Source: Microvirga arabica
GTDB lineage: Bacteria > Pseudomonadota > Alphaproteobacteria > Rhizobiales > Beijerinckiaceae
Reading direction: 5' to 3'
Assembly: GCF_016811235.1 (NCBI RefSeq)
Contig: NZ_JAFBID010000049.1
Span: forward strand, 1 to 46,870
Length of the DNA: 46,870 nucleotides
Made by a program: the position numbers and the translations under genes. The notes under the pieces were generated by a model. It made no database searches. It was not told the DNA's origin and was given only the letters and a program-made list of their open reading frames with translations. Numbering within the stretch: position 1 is the stretch's first letter; each line of letters begins with the position of its first letter. Below, piece by piece: positions 27,191 to 35,401 of this stretch.

Positions 27191-30100
27191 GCACCGATCT
27201 CGTCATCCCGCAATATACCAAGGACGCGCAGCGCCGCGCCGCCAACCCGCGCGCCTCCGCCTGGGTTTCGGCCAACGCGGGCGCGGGCAAGACCAAGGTG
27301 CTGACCGATCGTGTGGTGCGCCTGCTGCTGGCCGGTTCGCTGCCGGGCCGCATCCTGTGCCTCACCTTCACCAAGGCGGCCGCCGCCAACATGGCAATCC
27401 GCGTCTTCGAGCGATTGGGCCGTTGGGTGACGCTGGACGATGAAAGCCTGGTCCAGGAATTGACCGAGCTTGAGGGCGAAAAGCCCACCCGCAAACAGAT
27501 GAAGCTCGCGCGCACGCTCTTCGCCCGCGCGGTGGAAACACCGGGCGGTCTCAAGATCGACACGATCCACGCCTTCTGCGAGCGCCTCCTGCATCTCGTG
27601 CCCTTCGAGGCCAACGTGCCGGCGCGCTTTGCCGTGCTCGACGAGAGCCAGACGGACGAGATGCTGGCGCAGGCCACCGCCAACGTGATGGCCGATGCGG
27701 CGAGCGGCAACTACCCGGAACTCGCCGAGGCGCTCGACGTCATCAGCGTCGATGCGGTGGGCGATGCGCTTTCCTCCGCGATCAATGCGGCGTTGAAATG
27801 CAAGCCGTTCCTGCACGATCCAACAGGACCCGCGCGACTGCGCAAGGAACTCGGGCTGCAGCCTGACGAGACGCTTGAGATCATCGAGCGCACCATGCTG
27901 GAAGGCGGCCTCAAGCCGGAGAGCTGGCCTGCCATCGCCCAGGAACTGCTCGGCGGAAAGGCAACGGATCAGAAGCGGGCTGCCTCTCTTATTGCGGCAG
28001 CAGAAGCGTCTGAGCTTTCCGAGAAACTTGAAAACTATCTCTCTGTTTTTCTCACGGATGGTGGCACCCCGCGCAAAGGATCGGCCTTCCTCACCAAGGA
28101 TGTGAGCGAGAGCCTGAAGGACGAGCTGCTGCGCGAGCAGGAGCGCGTATGCTCGCTCATCGACAAGCGCAAGGCAGCCCGCGCCGCCGAGCGCACGGCG
28201 GCGCTGTTCACGTTGGCCGCCGAGATCCACGCCCGCGTCGAACAGGCCAAGATGCGGCTCGGCGCCCTCGATTTTCAGGACCTCATCGACAAGACGCTGG
28301 CGTTGCTTTCGCGCGGCGACACGGCCTGGGTGCTCTACAAGCTCGATCGCGGCATCGATCACGTGCTGATCGATGAGGCGCAGGATACGAACCCGGAGCA
28401 ATGGGAGATCCTGCGCCGGATCACGGAGGATTTCACCGCAGGCGCCGGTGCGGCGGGCGGGCGCGTGCGCACGTTGTTTGCGGTGGGCGATCCCAAGCAA
28501 TCGATCTACGGCTTTCAAGGAGCGGCGCCGCAGGAATTCGAAACCACCCGCCGCAGCTGGTCGCAGAAGGTCCGCGAAGCCGAACTTGCCTTCGAGGACG
28601 TGTCGCTCACCATGTCGTTCCGCTCAGGCAAAGCCGTGCTCTCGGCGGTGGACGCGACGTTTGCGGTCGACCGGCACTTCAAGGGCTTGTCCTTCGAGGA
28701 CAAGGCGGTCGGCACCGTGCACGAGAGCGCGCGCCCCCATGCGCCCGGCCTCGTGGAATTGTGGCCCGTCGAGACGCCGGCCGAGGAGGAAGAGCCCGAG
28801 GCCTGGGTGCTGCCCGTCGACGAGCCCGAGCAGCAATCGCCGCCTGTCGTGGTCGCGCGGCGCATCGCGCAGGCCGTGAAATGCTGGACCACCAAGGGCG
28901 ACGAGACGGGTCGTGTCTGGAAGGCTGGCGACATTCTCGTGCTGGTGCGCAAGCGCGGCGCGGCCTTCGAGGCGGTGATCCGCGCGCTGAAAGAAGCGGG
29001 TGTGCCGGTGGCGGGCGCCGACCGTCTCAATATCGGCGAGCACATTGCCGTGCTCGATCTCGTAGCCGCGGGCCGCGCGGCGCTCTTGCCGGATGACGAC
29101 CTCACCCTCGCAACCGCATTGAAATCGCCCCTCGTGGGACTGAACGACGACGATCTCATCCGCATCGCGGCCAGCCGCTCGGAAGAGGAATCGCTGCACG
29201 CGGCGCTGGCGCGTCATGCGGAAGCCGGCGACGCCAAGGCGAAGCGGGGATGCGAGGCGCTGAACGCGTGGCGTGAGCTCGCGAAAGTTCATGGTCCCTT
29301 CGGCTTCTTCGCCACCCTGCTTGGGCCCGGCGGCGGGCGCTCCCTGCTCGTAGCGCGTCTCGGCAGCGAAGCGGGCGATGCCATCGACGCTTTCCTGTGC
29401 TTCGCGCATCAGTTCGAGATGACGGAAACGCCGTCACTCACCTATTTCCTGAGCCGGTTCGAATCCGCCGATCACACCATCAAGCGCGACCTCGATTCCG
29501 TGAACGACGAAGTGCGCGTGATGACCGTGCACGGTGCCAAGGGCCTGGAAGCGTCCGTCGTGGTGCTCATCGACGGCTGCGAGGTGCTCGGCCGCGATCC
29601 GCCGCTGCTGCAGTTGCAAAGCATAGGGGCTGAGAAGATCCCCGTCTGGGCGCCGGGCAAGACATCCGATTCCAGCGTGATGGCGCAGGCCCGCGAGATC
29701 CTGCACGCGAAGGGCCACGAGGAGCATAACCGGCTGCTCTATGTAGCCATGACCCGTGCCAAGGACCGGCTGGTGATCGCGCCGTACCGGACGAATGGCA
29801 ACGAAACCAAGCAGGAAGCCTGGTGCGAGATGATCCGCCAGGGTCTGGTCGCCAAAGCCGGCGGACTGGAGCTCGACGAAGCCCCTTATGGCCCGATCTC
29901 CGTCTGGCGCGACGGCTCGCCCCTCGCCCGCACCCTTGTGGCCGAGTCGGATGTTACGCCGCTCGATCCCATCGCCGTGCCGGACTGGCTGACCACGGCC
30001 GTGGCATCCGAGCCCGAGCCCCTGCCGCCGATCCGCCCCTCCAGCGCGCTCGGCGCCGCCGACCGCATGACCCGGCCGGGCGACGGCCCCTACGCCCCCG

Positions 30101-30621
30101 AGGCACGCCTGCGCGGCACCCTGGTCCATGCCCTGCTGGAGCGCCTGCCGGCCCTGCCGCCGGAGCACCGGGAGAGCATGGCCCGATCTTACGTGAAGGC
30201 CCGCGCCCCGCGGCTCGCAGGCGACCTGCGGGAATCGATCCTGGTCAACGCCCTCGACGTTCTCGACCATCCGGACCTCAAGCCCCTGTTCGGTCAGGGC
30301 TCGCGGGCCGAGGCGCCCATCGCCGGGCGCGTGCTCACAGTTGAGGGCGAGCTCATGGTCTCAGGCCAGATCGACCGCTTGGCCGTGCTCGACACAGAGG
30401 TGCTGGTCGCCGATTTCAAAACCACGGCGCGCCCGCCCCGTCCCGACCAGCCGCCCCCGCAATCTTACGTAGCCCAGCTCGCCCTCTACCGGAGGCTCTT
30501 GGCCGAGATCTATCCGGGCCGGCGGATCCGCACCTTCCTGATCTGGACCTCAGGGCCGGTGATCCACGAGCTCCTGGAACCAGAGCTGGAATCGGCACTT
30601 ACCCTCATCAAAGCAGCGTGA
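27187..30621 (+). CDS. addA: Double-strand break repair helicase AddA
   Basis: A 1144-residue UvrD/PcrA-type helicase-nuclease. Walker A is SANAGAGKTKVL (Lys35), motif II HVLIDEAQDTNPEQW, motif III VGDPKQSIYGFQGAAP, motif V VRVMTVHGAKGLEASVVVLI and motif VI LLYVAMTRAKDRLVIAPY. The C-terminal RecB-family nuclease has RGTLVHALLERL and LVADFKTTARPP. Together with AddB it forms the complex that processes double-strand breaks. Both helicase and nuclease residues are intact. trxA follows after about 100 bases. Confidence 0.96.
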   Translation: MSTDLVIPQYTKDAQRRAANPRASAWVSANAGAGKTKVLTDRVVRLLLAGSLPGRILCLTFTKAAAANMAIRVFERLGRWVTLDDESLVQELTELEGEKPTRKQMKLARTLFARAVETPGGLKIDTIHAFCERLLHLVPFEANVPARFAVLDESQTDEMLAQATANVMADAASGNYPELAEALDVISVDAVGDALSSAINAALKCKPFLHDPTGPARLRKELGLQPDETLEIIERTMLEGGLKPESWPAIAQELLGGKATDQKRAASLIAAAEASELSEKLENYLSVFLTDGGTPRKGSAFLTKDVSESLKDELLREQERVCSLIDKRKAARAAERTAALFTLAAEIHARVEQAKMRLGALDFQDLIDKTLALLSRGDTAWVLYKLDRGIDHVLIDEAQDTNPEQWEILRRITEDFTAGAGAAGGRVRTLFAVGDPKQSIYGFQGAAPQEFETTRRSWSQKVREAELAFEDVSLTMSFRSGKAVLSAVDATFAVDRHFKGLSFEDKAVGTVHESARPHAPGLVELWPVETPAEEEEPEAWVLPVDEPEQQSPPVVVARRIAQAVKCWTTKGDETGRVWKAGDILVLVRKRGAAFEAVIRALKEAGVPVAGADRLNIGEHIAVLDLVAAGRAALLPDDDLTLATALKSPLVGLNDDDLIRIAASRSEEESLHAALARHAEAGDAKAKRGCEALNAWRELAKVHGPFGFFATLLGPGGGRSLLVARLGSEAGDAIDAFLCFAHQFEMTETPSLTYFLSRFESADHTIKRDLDSVNDEVRVMTVHGAKGLEASVVVLIDGCEVLGRDPPLLQLQSIGAEKIPVWAPGKTSDSSVMAQAREILHAKGHEEHNRLLYVAMTRAKDRLVIAPYRTNGNETKQEAWCEMIRQGLVAKAGGLELDEAPYGPISVWRDGSPLARTLVAESDVTPLDPIAVPDWLTTAVASEPEPLPPIRPSSALGAADRMTRPGDGPYAPEARLRGTLVHALLERLPALPPEHRESMARSYVKARAPRLAGDLRESILVNALDVLDHPDLKPLFGQGSRAEAPIAGRVLTVEGELMVSGQIDRLAVLDTEVLVADFKTTARPPRPDQPPPQSYVAQLALYRRLLAEIYPGRRIRTFLIWTSGPVIHELLEPELESALTLIKAA

Positions 30622-30722
30622 GGGCCGGCGCCCTTGCTTGATTCCCTCAAGCGCGGTTCTTACCTTGGCCCTATAGCCGAGCGGCTCATCATTGAGTCGC
30701 GTTCAACGTCAAAGGTGATGGT

Positions 30723-31043
30723 ATGGCGACCGTTAAGGTGACCGATTCGAGCTTCCAGCAGGATGTCCTGCAATCCTCCGAGCCCGTCGTGGTCGATTTC
30801 TGGGCCGAGTGGTGCGGTCCCTGCCGCATGATCGGCCCCGCTCTCGAAGAGATTTCCGACGAGATGGCCGGCAAGGTGAAGATCGCCAAGCTCAACGTGG
30901 ACGAGAACCCGCAGATCTCTTCGCAGCTCGGCATCCGGTCGATCCCGGCGCTGATGATGTTCAAGGACGGGAAGGTCGTCGCCCAGAAGGTCGGCGCCGC
31001 TCCCAAGGGCGAACTCTCCCGCTGGATCCAGGCTTCGGCTTGA
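30723..31043 (+). CDS. trxA: Thioredoxin
   Basis: A 106-residue thioredoxin, standard length, with redox pair Cys31-Gly-Pro-Cys34 in DFWAEWCGPCRMIGP and the cis-proline loop GIRSIPALMMFKDGKVV. It reduces disulfides of cytosolic targets such as ribonucleotide reductase and is recharged by thioredoxin reductase (not in this window). It lies downstream of addA and has its own terminator, so it ends the forward-strand series that began with divL. Confidence 0.97.
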   Translation: MATVKVTDSSFQQDVLQSSEPVVVDFWAEWCGPCRMIGPALEEISDEMAGKVKIAKLNVDENPQISSQLGIRSIPALMMFKDGKVVAQKVGAAPKGELSRWIQASA

Positions 31044-31071
31044 TCAAGTTGCGATTTTGAGTTGATGAGAG

Positions 31072-31097
31072 GGGGCCGAAAGGCCCCTTTTCTTTTA
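31072..31097 (+). terminator. Rho-independent terminator after trxA
   Basis: Stem GGGGCC (31072-31077), GAAA tetraloop and GGCCCC (31082-31087) are followed by TTTTCTTTT. It lies 29 bases after the trxA stop. A GAAA tetraloop with a G/C stem is a strong terminator shape. Confidence 0.9.
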
Positions 31098-31102
31098 TCT
31101 AC

Positions 31103-31243
31103 CGTCATCCCGGACGCAGCGTCAGCGGAGATCCGGGATCGTGCGCAGGACATGGCGCCGGAACCACGACGCTGTCAGCCTCGGAATGACAGTGCTGGAC
31201 TGGTTGAAGCGATCCCGGATCGGCTCCGCCGTCCGGGATGACG
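31103..31243. repeat. 141-bp nested palindromic repeat element
   Basis: Outer arms CGTCATCCCGGAC (31103-31115) and GTCCGGGATGACG (31231-31243) are perfect reverse complements. Inner arms GATCCGGGATC (31130-31140) and GATCCCGGATC (31211-31221) also pair perfectly. An internal TCGGAATGACAG (31181-31192) resembles the right end of the element at 6545. It sits between the convergent trxA and folC genes. No coding potential; it belongs to the same dispersed family as 6545-6688 and 46525-46723. Confidence 0.82.
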
Positions 31244-31254
31244 TGGTTTGAAGG

Positions 31255-32580
31255 CTATTCCGGCAGCGTCCCGTTCGCCGCCAGCACCTCGCCGGCGAGA
31301 TACAGCGAGCCGCAGATCAGCACGCGAGGCGGGCGGTCCCAGACGTAGTTGTGGAGCGACGCGAGGGCGGATTCGACGCTTGCAGCAATCGAGGTGGTGA
31401 GCCCCACGCTGCCAGCGATGGATGCGACTTCCTCAGCCGGGCGGGCGGCGATCTGGCCGGCAATCGGCACGGCGATCACCTCCCGGGCGAGCCCCGAGAA
31501 GTTCTTGAAGAAGGCTTGAGAATCCTTCGTGCCGAGCATGCCGGCGATCAGCACGAGGGGCGCGTCCGAGCGCTCGCTCTGGTCGGCCATGGCGGCGGCG
31601 AGCACCCGGCCGCCGTCGGGGTTGTGGCCGCCGTCGAGCCAGATCTCGCAGCCGGACGGCGCGATCTCCGGCAGGCGGCCCCGGTTGAGGCGCTGCAGGC
31701 GGCCCGGCCATTCGGCGCGGGTGAGGCCCGCCTCGAACGCGGAGGTCTCGAAGCCCTCGAAACCGGCGGCGCGAAGCGCTGCAATCGCCGTACCGGCATT
31801 GATGAACTGATGGCGCCCGATGAGCTTCGGGCGCGGCAGGTCCAGAAGGCCCTTCTCGTCCTGGTAGACGAGGCGCCCGCCCTCCTCGTGCACGGAGAAA
31901 TCCTGCTGACCGACAAGAATGGGCGTGGCGCCGATGCGCTCGGCCGCGTCGCGCAGGGTCTGGTCGGCCTCCAGATAATCTTGCGGGGCAATGACCGCCG
32001 GGCAGCCGCGCTTGAAGATGCCGGCCTTCTCGCCGGCAATCGCCGTCAGCGTCGTGCCGAGATATTCCGCGTGGTCGTGGCCGATGGACGTGACCACGGC
32101 CGCAGCCGGCCGGTCGATCACGTTGGTGGCGTCGAAGCGGCCGCCGAGGCCCACTTCCAGCAGCAGCACGTCGGCGGGTTCCTCGGAGAAGACCAGCAGG
32201 GCCGCGGCGGTGGTGATCTCGAACACAGTGATGGGCGCGCCGGCATTCACCGCCTCGCAGCGGCGGAAGGCCTCGACGAGCCTATCCTCGGTCACATACT
32301 GGCCGCCACCGAACTTGCCGAGGCGAATGCGCTCGTGGAAGCGCACTAGATGGGGCGAGGTATAGACGTGGACGGCAAGCCCCGCGCTCTCCAGGATCGC
32401 CCGCATGAACGCGATGGTCGAGCCCTTACCGTTGGTGCCCGCCACATGAATGACCGGCGGCAGTCGGCGCTCCGGATGGCCGAGCTGGGCGAGCAGCCGC
32501 TGGATGCGCTCAAGCGAGAGGTCGATGGTTTTCGGGTGCAGGGCAAGGAAGCGCGCGATCAGCGCATCGGAGGAATTCAT
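31255..32580 (-). CDS. folC: Bifunctional folylpolyglutamate synthase/dihydrofolate synthase
   Basis: A 441-residue Mur-ligase-family enzyme that joins glutamate to dihydropteroate and adds further glutamates to folates. The P-loop is HVAGTNGKGST (residues 45-55). Other family segments are YTSPHLVRFHERI (the folate-binding region), LLLEVGLGGRFDATNV, TSIGHDHAEYLG and WLDGGHNPDGGRVLA. Its ATG lies 14 bases after the accD stop on the same strand, so both are co-transcribed. Length is normal. Confidence 0.95.
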   Translation of the reverse strand: MNSSDALIARFLALHPKTIDLSLERIQRLLAQLGHPERRLPPVIHVAGTNGKGSTIAFMRAILESAGLAVHVYTSPHLVRFHERIRLGKFGGGQYVTEDRLVEAFRRCEAVNAGAPITVFEITTAAALLVFSEEPADVLLLEVGLGGRFDATNVIDRPAAAVVTSIGHDHAEYLGTTLTAIAGEKAGIFKRGCPAVIAPQDYLEADQTLRDAAERIGATPILVGQQDFSVHEEGGRLVYQDEKGLLDLPRPKLIGRHQFINAGTAIAALRAAGFEGFETSAFEAGLTRAEWPGRLQRLNRGRLPEIAPSGCEIWLDGGHNPDGGRVLAAAMADQSERSDAPLVLIAGMLGTKDSQAFFKNFSGLAREVIAVPIAGQIAARPAEEVASIAGSVGLTTSIAASVESALASLHNYVWDRPPRVLICGSLYLAGEVLAANGTLPE

Positions 32581-32594
32581 TGCCCTGGTCTCGC

Positions 32595-33509
32595 TTACTC
32601 GGCAGCCGCAGCCGTGATCTCAGGCGCAGCCGGAACGGGAGCCGCAGCAACGCTCGCAGCCGGCGCCTTGGTGAAGAGACGCGACAGGCGCGCAACCGTC
32701 GCCTTCAGCTCGTGGCGATGCACGACCGCATCGACCATGCCGTGCTCCTTCAGGTATTCGGCGCGCTGGAAGCCGTCGGGCAGCTTCTCGCGGATGGTCT
32801 GCTCGATCACGCGCGGGCCGGCAAAGCCGATGAGCGCGCCCGGCTCGGCCAGATGCACGTCGCCGAGCATCGCATAGGACGCCGTCACGCCGCCCGTGGT
32901 CGGGTTGGTGAGCACGACGATGTAGGGCAGCTTCGCATCGCGCAGGCGGCGGATCGCCACCGTGGTGCGGGGCATCTGCATGAGCGAGAGAATGCCCTCC
33001 TGCATGCGCGCGCCGCCCGATCCTGCGAAGAGCACGTAAGGGGTCTTCTTCTCGAGGGCCGTCTCGGCGCCCTTGATGAAGGCCTCGCCGGCCGCCATGC
33101 CAAGCGAGCCGCCCATGAAGCCGAAATCCTGCACCGCGATGGTCATGGGCAGGTCCTCGACCCGGCCGAAGCCCACCTTGAACGCATCCTGCTGGCCAGT
33201 CTTGGCCTTAGCATCCTTCAGGCGGTCGATGTAGCGCTTCTCGTCACGGAATTTCAGGGGATCGACGGCCACTTCGGGCAGCGCAACATCGAGCCAAGTG
33301 GCGCCGTCGAACATGAGCTGCAGGCGCTGGGTGGCGGAGATGCGCATGTGGTGGTTGGAGCCGGGGATCACCCACTGGTTCGCCTCCACGTCCTTGTGGA
33401 ACACCACCTGGCCCGTCTCCGGGCACTTGATCCAGAGATTGTCCGGCGTCTCGCGCTTGTTGAAGAGCGTCTTGATCTTCGGACGGACGACTTCGGAAAT
33501 CCAGTTCAT
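32595..33509 (-). CDS. accD: Acetyl-CoA carboxylase carboxyltransferase subunit beta
   Basis: About 304 residues from the ATG at 33509 (MNWISEVVRPKIKTLFNKRE); an in-frame start 18 codons upstream is unlikely. Carboxyltransferase motifs include VLFAGSGGARMQEGILSLMQM, VVLTNPTTGGVTASYAMLGD and IGFAGPRVIEQT. With AccA it transfers carboxyl from biotin to acetyl-CoA to make malonyl-CoA. The N-terminal zinc ribbon is degenerate: of the four cysteines in E. coli only Cys29 (IKCPETGQ) is kept, the others being replaced (VIPGSNHH). Alanine- and proline-rich tail. Upstream is trpA, downstream folC; spacing supports one operon. Confidence 0.95.
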   Translation of the reverse strand: MNWISEVVRPKIKTLFNKRETPDNLWIKCPETGQVVFHKDVEANQWVIPGSNHHMRISATQRLQLMFDGATWLDVALPEVAVDPLKFRDEKRYIDRLKDAKAKTGQQDAFKVGFGRVEDLPMTIAVQDFGFMGGSLGMAAGEAFIKGAETALEKKTPYVLFAGSGGARMQEGILSLMQMPRTTVAIRRLRDAKLPYIVVLTNPTTGGVTASYAMLGDVHLAEPGALIGFAGPRVIEQTIREKLPDGFQRAEYLKEHGMVDAVVHRHELKATVARLSRLFTKAPAASVAAAPVPAAPEITAAAAE

Positions 33510-33611
33510 CGCTTCAATCCTCTCGTCATGGCCGGGAGTCAGCCGGCCATTTACGCGGACCACGCCGGAGGCGTGGATGCCTGCACAGCGGCAGGACGTG
33601 CTCTGTATGTA

Positions 33612-34451
33612 TTAGGCCGCCGCGCGTTTTGCCACCGAGCGCACGCCTTCGCTCAATTCCTTCACCAGCTTCGTCACCGCCTCGACGGAGCCTGCCGTTG
33701 CGCGATCCTCGGCATCGAGGGTGCCTTTCAGGGCGTCGATCAGGGCCGAGCCCACCACGACGCCGTCGGCGCCCTGGGCCACCGCGGCCGCATGCGCCCC
33801 GCTCTTGACGCCGAAGCCCACCACCACCGGCAGGGGCGTGTGGCGCTTGATCCGCTCCACGGCCGTGGCGACCTTGCCGAAATCCGGCGTGGCCGCACCC
33901 GTGATGCCGGTGATCGACACGTAATAGACGAAACCCGCCGTATTGCTGAGAACCGCCGGCAGGCGCTTGTCGTCGGTGGTCGGGGTGGCGAGGCGGATGA
34001 ACGCGAGGCCAGCCTTGAGGGCCGGCAGACAGAGCTCGTCGTCCTCCTCCGGCGGCAGGTCGACGACGATGAGGCCATCGACGCCGGCTTGCTTAGCATC
34101 CACCAGGAAGCGGTCGACGCCGTAGACGTAGATTGGGTTGAAATAGCCCATGAGGATCACGGGCGTGTCCTGGTCCTCTGCCCGGAAGCGGCGGATGAGG
34201 TCGAGGGTCTTGACCGTATCCTGGCCGACTTTGAGCGCCCTTAAGCCCGCCGCCTGGATCGCCGGGCCGTCGGCCATGGGATCGGTAAACGGCAGCCCGA
34301 ACTCGACAATATCGGCTCCGGCCTTCGGCAGGCTCTTCAGGATCTCAAGCGAGGTCTCGGGATCCGGGTCGCCGGCCATCACATAGGTGACGAGAGCGGC
34401 GCGGCCTTCCGCACGGCATTGTTCAAAACGGGCTTCGATGCGTTTGGTCAT
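33612..34451 (-). CDS. trpA: Tryptophan synthase alpha chain
   Basis: About 279 residues from the ATG at 34451 (MTKRIEARFEQCRAEGRAAL). Glu50 and Asp61 in VEFGLPFTDPMADGPAIQAA correspond to the catalytic Glu49/Asp60 of E. coli; the phosphate loop GFGVKSGAHAAAVAQGADGVVVGSA is intact in two stretches. It cleaves indole-glycerol phosphate to indole, which passes to TrpB. Unlike the usual trpFBA order, a forward-oriented ATPase gene separates it from trpB. accD follows about 100 bases downstream. Confidence 0.96.
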   Translation of the reverse strand: MTKRIEARFEQCRAEGRAALVTYVMAGDPDPETSLEILKSLPKAGADIVEFGLPFTDPMADGPAIQAAGLRALKVGQDTVKTLDLIRRFRAEDQDTPVILMGYFNPIYVYGVDRFLVDAKQAGVDGLIVVDLPPEEDDELCLPALKAGLAFIRLATPTTDDKRLPAVLSNTAGFVYYVSITGITGAATPDFGKVATAVERIKRHTPLPVVVGFGVKSGAHAAAVAQGADGVVVGSALIDALKGTLDAEDRATAGSVEAVTKLVKELSEGVRSVAKRAAA

Positions 34452-34610
34452 GGGCGGGGTCTTTAGCACGGGATTCAAGAGATGTGGACAGGGATCTCGC
34501 ATATCCGTGGGGCCGCACGTGATAGTGTTTTTCGCTGCAGAACGGTTAGGCTTGGCCCTCTTCGCGATGCGAGACCTCCTGGAGCCAGGCCCTTGGCAAG
34601 AACCACCCAG

Positions 34611-35360
34611 ATGACAAGGATGCGAGCGCCTTATCTCAGGCGAGTATGGTTCGATGAGGGCCGTGTGCCCGATAAGGATACCTATCCCTTTTGCCTACCG
34701 ATCTTCAGCCGTGATGAGTTCTCAATGGAGTTCGATCGTCCAATCACCATCGTGGTGGGCGAGAACGGTGTCGGAAAATCGACCATCCTGGAGGGGATTG
34801 CGGCTCTGGCCGGATATGACGAGGCAGGGGGCGGGAAGGGATACAGGCCCGTCGATCACTCCGGCGCCGTGGAAGCGATGGGCAGGGACCTGAGCAAAGC
34901 CCTGCGCGCAAGCTGGCTCCCGAGAGTCACGCAAGGCTGGTTCTTCAGGGCCGAGAGCTTCTTTTCCGTGTCCCGCTACCTCGATCAGGCCGCGGTGGAT
35001 GGAGGAGCGGCTCCGCCGGATTTCCTTTCCCATTCCCACGGGGAGGGCTTCCTGCGCTTCTTCGAGGAGCGATGCCAGAAACAGGGCCTCTACATCTTCG
35101 ATGAGCCCGAATCGGCCCTATCGCCGTCGCGGCAGGTGGAGTTTCTCAAGCTGCTGCGCCGCATGGAGGCGTCCGGCTTCTGCCAGGTCATCATGGCAAC
35201 GCATTCGCCCATCCTGATGGCTTATCCGGGTGCGCGACTGCTGGGCCTCACGAAACACGGGCTGGAACCGACCACTCTCCAGCAGACGCAGCATTTCCGG
35301 CTCCTGCGCGAGTTCTGCCTCGATCCGGAACTCTTCATGGCGATGATGATGGATGAATGA
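34611..35360 (+). CDS. Predicted ATPase, ABC/SMC-like fold (COG3910-like)
   Basis: A 249-residue stand-alone ATPase from the ATG at 34611. Walker A is VVGENGVGKSTILEGIAAL; the middle has GWFFRAESFFSV and the SHGEGFL stretch that takes the place of an ABC signature; Walker B is GLYIFDEPESALSPSRQ, and the switch ATHSPILMAYPGA ends the core. This arrangement matches the small predicted ATPases grouped in COG3910, whose cellular role is not known to me. No partner gene (nuclease, toxin, reverse transcriptase) adjoins it, so a defence-system reading is not supported. It is inserted head-on between trpB and trpA and shares a terminator with trpB. Confidence 0.8.
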   Translation: MTRMRAPYLRRVWFDEGRVPDKDTYPFCLPIFSRDEFSMEFDRPITIVVGENGVGKSTILEGIAALAGYDEAGGGKGYRPVDHSGAVEAMGRDLSKALRASWLPRVTQGWFFRAESFFSVSRYLDQAAVDGGAAPPDFLSHSHGEGFLRFFEERCQKQGLYIFDEPESALSPSRQVEFLKLLRRMEASGFCQVIMATHSPILMAYPGARLLGLTKHGLEPTTLQQTQHFRLLREFCLDPELFMAMMMDE

Positions 35361-35387
35361 AAAAGGGGCTCATCAAAGCCCCTTTTT
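35361..35387. terminator. Bidirectional rho-independent terminator
   Basis: Stem AAAAGGGGCT (35361-35370), loop CATCAA and partner AGCCCCTTTT (35377-35386) give a U-tract in both directions. It lies between the convergent ATPase gene (forward) and trpB (reverse), ending both transcripts. Confidence 0.88.
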
Positions 35388-35401
35388 CCATGATTGCCGG
35401 T

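Noticed and set aside
32580..34244. A 554-codon forward frame across accD and trpA
   Set aside because: Antisense to two conserved enzymes; no recognisable protein features.
34611..35360. The predicted ATPase as part of an anti-phage defence system
   Set aside because: No nuclease, toxin, reverse transcriptase or other effector gene adjoins it; both neighbours are tryptophan genes.
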